From Chrysochromulina tobinii (Eukaryota > Haptophyta > Prymnesiales > Chrysochromulinaceae), in the NCBI GenBank assembly GCA_001275005.1, contig JWZX01003084.1, positions 1-34,162 of the forward strand: 34,162 bases of DNA. Direction: 5' to 3'. Below, one piece after another: positions 1 to 7,926 of the stretch. The notes under the pieces were generated by a model that searched no databases, was not told the origin of the DNA, and saw only the letters and a program-made list of their open reading frames with translations. Every line of letters begins with the position of its first letter. Position 1 is the first letter of the stretch. A program made the translations under genes and the position numbers.

Positions 1-29
1 AGGGGGGAGGGGGCGGCTGGAGCGCCGTG

Positions 30-1436
30 ATGAGCAGCGGCAGCAGCAGCAGCTTGAGCGCCGTCTTGAGCGGCGGTGGCGGCAGAGTCGTCGGCAGCAG
101 CAGCCGCCGCGGCGGCAGCAGCGCGCGCGTCGCGGATTGCCTCGTGTGCGTCACGCCCCATCTCGTCGGCAGCGGCCGGCCTCCGCTCACTGGTGCACCG
201 ATGCTGCTGGGCACTGGTGCCGTGTTCGCGGCGCTCGTGCCCTTGATCCCGACGACGGCCATGTACTACTGCGAGCACAACACCCTGTACACCGGCGGCG
301 CGCCAGAATCATACGCGCAGTCGCTCGGCGGGCTGGCTCGCCTGTACGCGGAGGCCATCAAGCAGGCGTGCTGCCGCGCAGGCGCCGTCGCGGGCGGCCG
401 GCCCTCCGTCGATCCCTTTTTGGACCATCTGACGGGCGCCGTCGCGAGCGGCCAGCCCTCCGTCGATCCCTTGGACCATCTGACGGGCGCCGTACCGGGC
501 GCAGGCGCCGTCGCGGGCGGCCGGCCCTCCGTCGATCCCTTGGACCATCTGACGGGCGCCGTACCGGGCGCGCACGGCGAAGGCTACTTTGACCTCATCG
601 GTGGCAGTTGGGGAGGGTACATGGCCCACCAGATCGCGCTCGTGGCGCAGCAGATCGGCGCGCCGTGTCGGCGGCTTGTACTCCTCGACCCGAACCCGCC
701 CACCGTGGGCCGCGCTCCCAGCCTGGCGCCCAGTACGGCGCGCGAGGCGGTGCATGCGCTGCTCGCCACGATGCTCGACGCGGCGGCGGCCGGCGCTCAA
801 GACGGCGCTCAAGACGGCGCTCAAGTCGGCGTCCAGGGTAGCGCCCGGGACGGCGCGCGGCTTGGCGCTCGGTACGGCGCGTGGCGCCAACCGCCCGAGG
901 GTGACGATGGCGGCGGTGGGGTCCGCAGCACCTTTGACGCCCTGGCCGACGAGATTGCGATCTGGCCCGACGCCGAGCTCATCCCCCGCGCGGCGCAGCG
1001 GCTGGTGGGCGCGGGGCTGATGGCAGACACCATCGAGGCCGTCGTCGCGCTCGGTCGGCGCGTACTAGTCTATCAACACCAGGACCTGATGATGAGGCAA
1101 CACCTGGCGCGCGCATTCGAAGAGGGGACGCCCCTTCCACAGCTCGACTGCCCCACGCTCCTCGTGCTCGCGACGACGCGTGCGGACTTTTTCGAACGGG
1201 CGTTCGCGCTCGGTACGACGCGCGAAACGGCCGGAATGGAGCGGGCACGGGAGTTTGGCGCGGTCCGCCGAGAACTTGTGCTCGAGGGCACGCACCAGAG
1301 CGTCGTGCAGCGGTGCGCGACCGGCACCGAGCGCCGCTTCGTGCACGCGCTGCTCGAGTTCCTGGCGGCGAGTGGATTTGAGGCGTCGTCAGAGGCGTCG
1401 GTCCCTAGTCGGCGGGTTTCGTGGGCGCAGACATAG
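30..1436 (+). CDS. Thioesterase-like alpha/beta hydrolase with internal repeats
   Basis: An open frame of about 468 residues resembles the thioesterase domain that releases products from polyketide or peptide synthases. The nucleophile elbow GGSWGG lies after a beta-strand-like YFDLI. LVLLDPNPP follows it, then LLVLATTRADFF supplies a candidate acidic residue and EGTHQSVV a candidate catalytic His, in the order expected for Ser-Asp-His. The stretch around residues 85-115 (LYTGG...LARLYAEAI) resembles the segment that precedes the nucleophile in this family. Two minisatellite-like insertions interrupt the fold: three copies of a unit containing SVDPLDHLTGAV before the Ser, and a GAQDGAQDGAQ-type array after it. 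The first 70 residues are low complexity, so the true start could lie left of the window and this may be the 3' end of a larger synthase. ATG 30 is only the first ATG in frame. The fold call is fairly firm; substrate is unknown. Confidence 0.6.
   Translation: MSSGSSSSLSAVLSGGGGRVVGSSSRRGGSSARVADCLVCVTPHLVGSGRPPLTGAPMLLGTGAVFAALVPLIPTTAMYYCEHNTLYTGGAPESYAQSLGGLARLYAEAIKQACCRAGAVAGGRPSVDPFLDHLTGAVASGQPSVDPLDHLTGAVPGAGAVAGGRPSVDPLDHLTGAVPGAHGEGYFDLIGGSWGGYMAHQIALVAQQIGAPCRRLVLLDPNPPTVGRAPSLAPSTAREAVHALLATMLDAAAAGAQDGAQDGAQVGVQGSARDGARLGARYGAWRQPPEGDDGGGGVRSTFDALADEIAIWPDAELIPRAAQRLVGAGLMADTIEAVVALGRRVLVYQHQDLMMRQHLARAFEEGTPLPQLDCPTLLVLATTRADFFERAFALGTTRETAGMERAREFGAVRRELVLEGTHQSVVQRCATGTERRFVHALLEFLAASGFEASSEASVPSRRVSWAQT
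378..569 (+). repeat. Coding minisatellite, about 3 units of 60-69 bp
   Basis: Three near-identical in-frame units lie at about 378-440, 441-500 and 501-569. Each encodes a segment around SVDPLDHLTGAV. The first unit has one extra codon (Phe), and the third matches the second closely except for a longer leading part. The array sits inside the thioesterase-like domain, just before the nucleophile motif. Unit number may vary between strains. Confidence 0.85.
793..880 (+). repeat. Coding 12-bp-period repeat (GGCGCTCAAGAC-like)
   Basis: The unit GGCGCTCAAGAC is repeated in tandem and then degenerates into related GGCGC-led units. It encodes Gly-Ala-Gln-Asp-type tetrapeptides. It lies after the nucleophile in the hydrolase frame, probably in a surface loop or lid. 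Confidence 0.75.
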
Positions 1437-2072
1437 GATTCCTACTCATAGCAGTATGGAACAGGAACCCCTAGAGATCCACCTTTACGGTCGCCGCTTC
1501 GGATCCGACGGGCGCCCCGCGAACGCACATCTAGACACTAGCGGTAGAGCGCGAAGTCGAACGGCTTCGAACACTCAACGCTGCAGAAAAATTAGATAGT
1601 ACTAGTTTAAGCTTTGCGAAGTACAGAACCTTCCTCTAGCAACACCAGTAGTATCAGATACGAATGAAAACCCTTTTTTCTCTCTAAGCACTAAGGGGGG
1701 TGTACTCAGTTAGTGTGCTGCATCACTGCAGACCGTACCCTACTGTATGGTCTCACCACCACCTGTAAGTACATGTACGCGCCCATCGCGTTCGGGTCAC
1801 CACGTTACGAATGTGTAATGGGCCCGGCCATCGGCCACGAGGCAATTTGGCTCCTACCCGTAGTGTACATGTACAGGCCCGGCCTCCTGGCCTGCTCCTG
1901 GCCCGCTTACTCCGCCCGGGGGTGGCGCTGGCGGTGAAGTCACGCGGATCGACGTACATATTCGCACGGTTTTAGTGTGTATCCAAAAAAGCTCGATTGC
2001 CCTACGAGGACTTCTCCCACGCCAACCAAATTCGAGCACTCGGCATGCATCGGTTCATTGCGTACATGTTTT
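1437..2072. other. Intergenic region with two GTACATGTAC palindromes
   Basis: No convincing gene is visible. The region is clearly richer in A and T than the flanking genes. It contains two perfect copies of the palindrome GTACATGTAC at 1769-1778 and 1865-1874, and a partial TACATGT at 2063-2069. It should hold the 3' UTR of the hydrolase and the promoter of the fucosyltransferase-like gene. Confidence 0.5.
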
Positions 2073-3891
2073 ATGTATGCCCGTTACTCATTTCGCAACG
2101 CGATGGAAAGCACGCCACCGTCGCCGACGGCTCTCGACCCAAGCGCTCGAGCGCATGTCCGCCGATTGGTCCGTGACGTGACGTGCTGTGCGGGTCTGGG
2201 TTGCCGGGTGTCCGCCAACCGCGTCTCGTGGGCCAAAGGTGCGTTCGGCTCGCAAGCCAACACGATGCTCACTGTGATGGTGGCCAACTTGCTCAATGGC
2301 ACCGCCACGAGCGCAAGTCGCATGCACTTTGTGCCCTTCACTCAGGATCGGGTGAGCCCGCAGCGCTTTGTTGACTCGAAGCGCTGCCGCGTCCACGGGC
2401 AAGGGAGCACCGGCGCCGCTTGCCTGTTTGTGCCAATCGAGAGTCTCTGTAAGAGCAGCAGTCGTAACGTAGACGAGGGCCCGAACGCGCCGTGGACCTC
2501 AAGTACTGCTGCCATGCAGGCTGCGGCCGCGTCCCAGCTCAGGCTTGTGCATCCGTACCTGATCGCGACTGAGGCGGCTCAGCTACTGTTCACACCGAAC
2601 GAGTGGCTCGCACAGCGGTGTGCGGCGCTCGCACAGGCGCTCGGCGCCGAGACACGCGCCGGGCTCGGTCTGCACGTTCGGCGTGGCGACAAGCTGAGCG
2701 CGCATGGCCACGAGGCGATCAGTCTGCCGCCTGCCTCCTCGATCGCTCGCCAAGTGGCGCGCCAGGCGTGGCGCCATCGGCTGGAGAGTGTGCTGCTCCT
2801 CTCGGACGACCCACAACTGGCGCACGACCTCGCCGCCCTGCTGCCTCACCTTCGAGTCACGGCACTCGAGCTGCCGGCGATGACGGCAGCGACGAACAGG
2901 AGCGGACGCCACCGCGTGGTGACCGGTATCAGTCCTTCTCGGCGCGCGGCGCCGGTCGACCCAAATCTCGACCGAAACGAGATTGTTGCGAGCTCGTCGG
3001 AGATGCCGTCGGAGGTGCCGACGCTCATCACGACGCGTCGCTCCACCGGCAACTCGACCCATCCCGGCTACCTCATTCACACCGAGGATGTGGCGTTGGC
3101 CGTCGTTCGTGCGCTCGAGCGATGGCCGCCGTGCGGCCTGCCGGCGACCGGAGGAATGCCTGCCCTACCGGCCTGCCGCCCGCTCGTCCTTCTGAGCCGC
3201 GCACCGAACGCCGCATCGGGCACACCTGACGCCGTATCGGGCACCTCGCGCGCGGTGCCGCGCATCCTGAGGTTGAGCGAGAGCTCTGCTGCGGGCCACG
3301 TGGCAAGCTCTGCTGCGGCCCACGTGGCGGCGCTCTTCTCGGGTACGCTGTGGGATTGCACACTGATTGCACGAGACGTCTGAGTGCGCGTCACATCTGA
3401 TTGCATCTGATGATAATCTGATGACCTTAATGATGAACCTCTGATTGCATCCCTCATCAGGCACGCTGGCCACCTCCGAGGTCGACCTGGGCGCGCTGTT
3501 GTGGGCGGCCATTTGGAGCCTCGCGAACACGCCGTTGGTGATGGCCTCGTCTGCGTCGAATATTGGCACGCTACTCTTCACGCTACACGGCCTACGTGGG
3601 GCGCAGCGCGGCGGCGGCGGCGGCGAGCGCTCGGCATGGCGCTCGGGCTTGCCGCTGCTCATCGACACCGAGGCCTCGTCGCCGTACTCGTCGCCCCGAA
3701 GGCCCGCGCGGCCCCGCCCGCGGACAAATGGCACACTCGGCCTCGGTATCGACCTCGAGGACGTCAGGGGGCAGCTCGAGCTTGGCCTCGAGCACGGAAA
3801 GTACTTTTGTCGGCTCGATTGGGGCATGCGCCGTTTCGGGCTGTGCACGGCGGGAGAGCTGGGAAGACACCGACCGGGCAAGCCCTGGTGA
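2073..3891 (+). CDS. Fucosyltransferase-like glycosyltransferase (FUT8/NodZ type), two exons
   Basis: The product (566 residues after splicing) has the motif series of alpha-1,6-fucosyltransferase-like enzymes that use GDP-fucose. GAFGSQANT near residue 58 matches the N-terminal glycine-rich motif. HVRRGDKL near residue 200 corresponds to the HxRRxD motif that binds the donor. LLLSDDP follows, and the C-terminal VMASSASNIGTL motif is in exon 2. The first exon runs into a stop at 3381. An intron at 3343-3460 (GT...AG) joins ALFSG to TLATSEVDL in frame and restores the C-terminal motif, so both exons belong to one gene. ATG 2073 is the first in-frame ATG; ATG 2103 is an alternative. No clear signal anchor is seen, so an upstream exon may be missing. 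A Golgi role is inferred from the family. Confidence 0.7.
3343..3460 (+). other. Intron of the fucosyltransferase-like gene (118 bp)
   Basis: The donor reads TCGG|GTACGC and the acceptor CATCAG|GCACG. Removal preserves the frame (phase 1) and links two halves of one glycosyltransferase domain. The intron holds three copies of CTGATTGCA (3363-3371, 3397-3405, 3441-3449) and two further CTGAT pentamers at 3407-3411 and 3418-3422. The last CTGAT places its A 17 nt before the acceptor exon. Confidence 0.8.
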
Positions 3892-4502
3892 ATCTACTCA
3901 CGCTCTCTTTTCTCTCTCTTTTGCCAGTGGCTCTCGGCTTATGCGTCTCTCGACTCCAAAGTAACGACTCAGTACTCGTTTTTGTGTGTGGTAGTACTCT
4001 AGTTACACATATCTTACCTGTGGATACAACATCCCACCCCGCACCCGGAGGACAACACTGAACATGCAACATGCACGCGCTCCTCTCAGGGTGTTTTTCT
4101 GGTTCAGCTGGCCGTGAGAGCGAGGGATCGAGGGATTGTCGTACTTACATGTAAAGCAGGTCGACCTGTGTGTGTGTGGTGTGCCATAATTATGCATGTA
4201 AAAGCAGGTCGACTACATGTTCATTAACATGTAAAAGTAGGTCGACTCATGATTCATGTTGATTATGGGTTTATAGCACACACACACACAGACGACCGTT
4301 GCAGACGCCCTTGTGCAGACGACCGTACAGACGAGGCGAGGTGTGGGTTTGAGATCCAGCATCCACGGACGCCGCCGTAGAGAGATCAAGTTACAGCAAG
4401 AACAGCAAAGTTCCCTCCCCTCACGTTCACACGCGATCGGAGGCGGTGTGAACCCGGGTCATTCACGCTGTTCACGATGAGAAAGGAGGGAAAACGGAAA
4501 CC
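3892..4502. other. Intergenic region with repeated ACATGTAAAAGCAGGTCGAC element
   Basis: No gene is supported. The region holds a three-copy element (4147-4246), a short CA run near 4278-4290, and repeats of CAGACGACCGT near 4290-4335. An out-of-frame ATG at 4477 lies just upstream of the next start. It is probably the 3' UTR of the fucosyltransferase-like gene plus the promoter of the esterase gene. Confidence 0.5.
4147..4246 (+). repeat. Three direct copies of a ~20-bp element ACATGTAAA(A)GCAGGTCGAC
   Basis: Copies occur at 4147-4165, 4194-4213 and 4227-4246. They share the core CATGTAAA(A)G[CT]AGGTCGAC with very few differences, and an extra TACATGT lies at 4214-4220. The element contains the same ACATGTA core found upstream of other genes here. 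It lies 257-356 bp before the esterase start, so it may be regulatory or an old repeat. Confidence 0.8.
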
Positions 4503-5915
4503 ATGGGCAACCTCTCCAATCCCTGTCGGACCACGCAACATACGTTGCTATCTCGCGAATACTGGCTGCACACGCCATGCTGCCGGACGACTACCGACGG
4601 CCTTCGGCCGCTTGTGATCATGCTGCATGGCTGGGGCGACAGGGCAGGCGAGTACGCAGGCGCACAAGTGGCCTCACCTTATGCCTGGCGTGCTGGTGCT
4701 GATCGCTGGACGGACGAAGCAGAGGCCGCGTGCTTCCATGTGGCTTGGCCGCAAGGAGTGATCGGACGCAACCAGGTCAGCCCTGCCGCAGGCACGAGCT
4801 CTTGGAATGCTGGAGGATGCTCGAGTGGGGGGGAAGACCTGTGTGATGCAACATCACGAAGTACAACGTGCTTCCGCGAAACGTGTCACGGCGCGTGTTC
4901 ACCGTGCGCGTGGTGCTCATGCACCGATGACGTCGGGTTCATCACACAGTTGGCGCAGTTTCTGCTGGCCTCTGACTTAGGCATCGACCGACAACGCATC
5001 TTCCTAGCCGGGTGCTCTAACGGTGGCATGATGACCTGGGAAGTGGCGCTGCATGGGCCGCCGGGGCTCTTCGCCGCCTTCGCGACGAACTGCGGCGTGC
5101 CCCACGTGGGCTATATGTGCACGCCGCCACGGCCATTCAACCTCATCCATATCCACGCAGGCAACGATCACGTCATTCCATTTGACGGCTCGCCCGCAAC
5201 AGATGGCGCCTATCGATACACGTCCGCCGACGATGCCCTTGCTGCCGTGACCACCTCCACGCTCGGTGGATGCCAGAACGGGACAAGCACGTGGTACAGC
5301 TTGTATGAGGCGTACGCACATCCCCAGCCGATCTCCGAGAGCCCGCGCTCCGCACTTCCGTGGCTTGACGGCATTCGCCTCGCTCGTCGAAATGCGACAG
5401 ACGACTTCAACGACGGCCGATGCCGTCTGCGGGCATCGTGTGCCGACGGCGTCGAGCTGGTGCTATGCACGGGCAACTTTGCGCACGATTGGCCGGCATG
5501 GGCAGCCGCGGTGACGTGGCGGTTCTTCGAGCACGTCACGCGGAATGTATCCGATGCAAGCCAAGGCGTGGTTGGCAACTCGGTGGCCGATGCACAGCCG
5601 TTGTTCCCTCAGTGCCGTCCGCGTCCACCACCGCCGCCGTACCCTCCATCACGTCCACCCTTGCCACCCTCCTTTTTTTCGACCCGAGGCAGTCTCTATC
5701 TGGCCGTCGTCCTTCTGGGTCTCGTGGCGCTGGGAGCGCTCTTCATGCTCGTCAGACGCCGAGCTGCCAAGGGCAACAAGTCCAACAAATGGTCCAAAGC
5801 GAGAGCGGAGGCGGCCATGGACGACAGCGACATTGGTGGTGGCTTTGACATGGAGATGAACGAGGCGGCCGTTGCTGCGGCCAAGTCGTCTGATAAGAAG
5901 GGTGATAGAAAGTGA
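4503..5915 (+). CDS. PHB depolymerase/feruloyl esterase-type hydrolase with C-terminal membrane anchor
   Basis: The 470-residue product has the alpha/beta-hydrolase fold of the esterase PHB-depolymerase (LpqC-like) family. IMLHGWGD gives the oxyanion-hole region. The GxSxG elbow is GCSNG with Ser172. GNDHVIPF supplies Asp222, and NFAHDWP supplies His328. Before the nucleophile is a Cys-rich insert (about residues 103-140, with CSSGG, CFRETCHGACSPC and CSC) that probably forms disulfides. A proline-rich linker follows the catalytic domain. It is followed by one transmembrane span (about 398-418) and an Arg/Lys-rich tail. ATG 4503 sits in a good context (AAACCATGG). No N-terminal signal peptide is visible although the Cys-rich, anchored form suggests secretion, so a leader exon may be missing. 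Substrate is unknown. Confidence 0.75.
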   Translation: MGNLSNPCRTTQHTLLSREYWLHTPCCRTTTDGLRPLVIMLHGWGDRAGEYAGAQVASPYAWRAGADRWTDEAEAACFHVAWPQGVIGRNQVSPAAGTSSWNAGGCSSGGEDLCDATSRSTTCFRETCHGACSPCAWCSCTDDVGFITQLAQFLLASDLGIDRQRIFLAGCSNGGMMTWEVALHGPPGLFAAFATNCGVPHVGYMCTPPRPFNLIHIHAGNDHVIPFDGSPATDGAYRYTSADDALAAVTTSTLGGCQNGTSTWYSLYEAYAHPQPISESPRSALPWLDGIRLARRNATDDFNDGRCRLRASCADGVELVLCTGNFAHDWPAWAAAVTWRFFEHVTRNVSDASQGVVGNSVADAQPLFPQCRPRPPPPPYPPSRPPLPPSFFSTRGSLYLAVVLLGLVALGALFMLVRRRAAKGNKSNKWSKARAEAAMDDSDIGGGFDMEMNEAAVAAAKSSDKKGDRK

Positions 5916-6312
5916 AGACGTGGCCGCGCCCCAAACTACACGTTGTGGTGACTGCGGCACGCGCTGTGTGTCATCACGGTCTCAGCGCAACTCGGCAGCC
6001 ATGGCTCCTGAGAGTAACTCGGCATCTACAGAGATGACCAATCCGTCGCACGCCGAGGGTGTGAGGCCCTTCCGAGGTGCTCATGACTGATCAGTGACGA
6101 GATTGAGATGTGGCTTGAGATCCTCTGCGGAGATCCGATCCGATCTGTGCGAGCGCGCGCGACATCGGACATACTCCACTTGGGGTACGTGTAGTTATGG
6201 ATTCTCAAAAAGTCAAAGTATCTACTTTCTCATCCGATCGGATCCATCGCGATTCGAATCGTATAGTACGGACGCTCGATAGTGGTGATCATCGCAAGCG
6301 GGCCCGTACACG
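5916..6312. other. Convergent intergenic region
   Basis: This lies between the ends of two converging genes. I see no gene in it. It has some short GATCCGATC-type direct and inverted repeats near 6119-6245 and should contain both 3' UTRs. Confidence 0.4.
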
Positions 6313-7113
6313 TCAAGCAATCGGCCGATTGCCGGCACTGTGCAAGCTCGACGGAACATTTCGTCTGTCCTGCACAAAGAAGCCCTGGCCAAAGGTGCCT
6401 GGGATCCTGAAAGGTGGAGGATGAATACAATTCCACCGCGGCTTTCCTGGTCTGTGCACGCATCTTGAATGCATCCCTTGGTCAATCTGCACGCCAAACG
6501 GATAGCAACTATCGGTCAGATCGAGGAGCCATTGAGCAGTATGAGGTAAGATAAAGATGGCGTGCGTGGTAAAGAAATTGTTCCACTCTCCTAAGTACGC
6601 TAGGTCACATCGTTGATTGGACTCCAAGCACGACGTCACGACGAAGTTTGACACTGATTCGTTGTGCCCACTACCCGCGTATGCAACATCATCTTCAAAG
6701 ACGGCCATGGCAACACCTGTGCTCGCGATCAAAGTCCACGCGTTCCTCATTGCATGACGCAGCCCATTTCCACCGCCTCCACACAACGTGTAATTGGTCT
6801 CATTGAGGAAGACAGCAGGTATCCAAACGGTTGACCGAATGTCCGACTTTCTAATTTCGCTGGCTGCTCGTTCAAATCGTTGAACGGATGCTGCAATCAC
6901 GAGCGCCGTAATGTTCAGGCGAGCATCACGCACATGCTCATTCATGCCATGCAGATTGTCATCGAGGCGTCCAGGAATCCCAGCAGGAGCCCAAGGCAGA
7001 TCGCGATTACTGGGAACGTCTGTGGCCAATGGGTCGTCTCCGCTGGCCATCTCCATAAAATTTGAATCGCCGGCAGAGGAGCGAGGCGCGAGCATCAGTA
7101 GCAACCATCTCAT
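6313..7113 (-). CDS. GT25-type glycosyltransferase with short signal peptide
   Basis: The 266-residue product resembles glycosyltransferase family 25 (the LPS and collagen galactosyltransferase-like fold). GLRHAMRNAWTLIASTG precedes AVFEDDV, the expected acidic metal and nucleotide-sugar motif that follows a helix in this family. CDLAYLGEW, TTHAIFILP and an Ile-Asp-Gln segment follow in family order. ATG 7113 was chosen because MRWLLLMLAPRSSAG looks like a cleavable signal peptide; an upstream ATG in frame would add a basic, unlikely leader. The length is near the domain minimum, so this is a compact enzyme. Codon use is less GC-biased than in neighbours such as the kinase. Two copies of ACCGGTACATGTTT lie 58-110 bp upstream. 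The donor sugar and acceptor cannot be told. Confidence 0.6.
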   Translation of the reverse strand: MRWLLLMLAPRSSAGDSNFMEMASGDDPLATDVPSNRDLPWAPAGIPGRLDDNLHGMNEHVRDARLNITALVIAASVQRFERAASEIRKSDIRSTVWIPAVFLNETNYTLCGGGGNGLRHAMRNAWTLIASTGVAMAVFEDDVAYAGSGHNESVSNFVVTSCLESNQRCDLAYLGEWNNFFTTHAIFILPHTAQWLLDLTDSCYPFGVQIDQGMHSRCVHRPGKPRWNCIHPPPFRIPGTFGQGFFVQDRRNVPSSLHSAGNRPIA

Positions 7114-7170
7114 CGTCCGCACGCACGCACGCGACGCACGCGGCGGCTCGGCCCTCGGGCGCCGAGCGAT

Positions 7171-7223
7171 ACCGGTACATGTTTGTCCCGGCTCCCCCGG
7201 TGACATTTTACCGGTACATGTTT
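7171..7223 (-). promoter_or_regulatory. Duplicated ACCGGTACATGTTT element upstream of GT25 gene
   Basis: Two exact 14-bp copies lie at 7171-7184 and 7210-7223, 39 bp apart, just upstream of ATG 7113. They include the TACATGT core that recurs near other promoters in the window. The regulatory role is inferred from position and repetition. Confidence 0.45.
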
Positions 7224-7239
7224 TGAATGTTCAGTTCTA

Positions 7240-7926
7240 AAGTTGAGCCGTCCGAAGGAAATATCTGAGTCAGCCCTGTAATTCATGAAACAATTGCGGC
7301 CTACTCGGCCGTGATCGGGCTCATGCCCGCCAGACGGTCCCTACCGTCATGTGTTAGTGCGTGCCCCCTGTGTGTGGTCCTGGCCCCTTGTGGCCCCCGG
7401 AGCGTGGCACAGCGCCCCGATTTCCTAATCGGGCGCGCGCTCGCTTCCCCTGAGGCATAGCGATCGCTTCCCGCAAGCGCGCTTTCTTTCCTCAGGCGTG
7501 AGTCCGGTGAGTCGGGGCTCGGGGGCTGCTCGGGCCTGTTGCGGCTCTCTGCGCACTCCGTGTGCGACGTCTTATGTTACTCACGTACTACTCAAGTAGT
7601 CACTCTTTCCGTGACGAGAACACTTCCGATAACGACTGTAATTCGCGGCGATGGTCATTGTTAGGGCATGCACGGCATTGAAAGGTTCCTTGAGAGTACG
7701 AGTACAATGTACAAAACGTTTTGTCCTAGAGCTATAGTACCCGTTTGTACGGCGACGACACGTGGCCCAAGACCGCAAGACGATCCATGCCAGATGGAGA
7801 TGCAACACCCGCTCACTCTGAGTACCAGAAGACGCGCTGATGATAAGGGCATAAACAATTGGGGCTGTCCTGAAGTAGGCCGCTCGAGGAGCGCCAGCCG
7901 CGGCTGTGGGCAGAGAGCCTCATCGA
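7240..7926. other. Intergenic region with one GC hairpin
   Basis: No gene is supported. An imperfect hairpin at 7412-7436 pairs GCGCCCCGAT with ATCGGGCGC (one bulged C) around a TTCCTA loop. The region should contain the promoter of the GT25 gene and the 3' UTR of the large coiled-coil gene. Confidence 0.4.

Noticed and set aside
309-890. A minus-strand frame with repeated GIDGGPAARDGA units.
   Set aside because: It is the reverse reading of the hydrolase minisatellite; the plus frame holds the catalytic motifs.
6240-6270. A tRNA T-loop-like GATTCGAATCG.
   Set aside because: No cloverleaf with acceptor stem or anticodon arm could be drawn around it.
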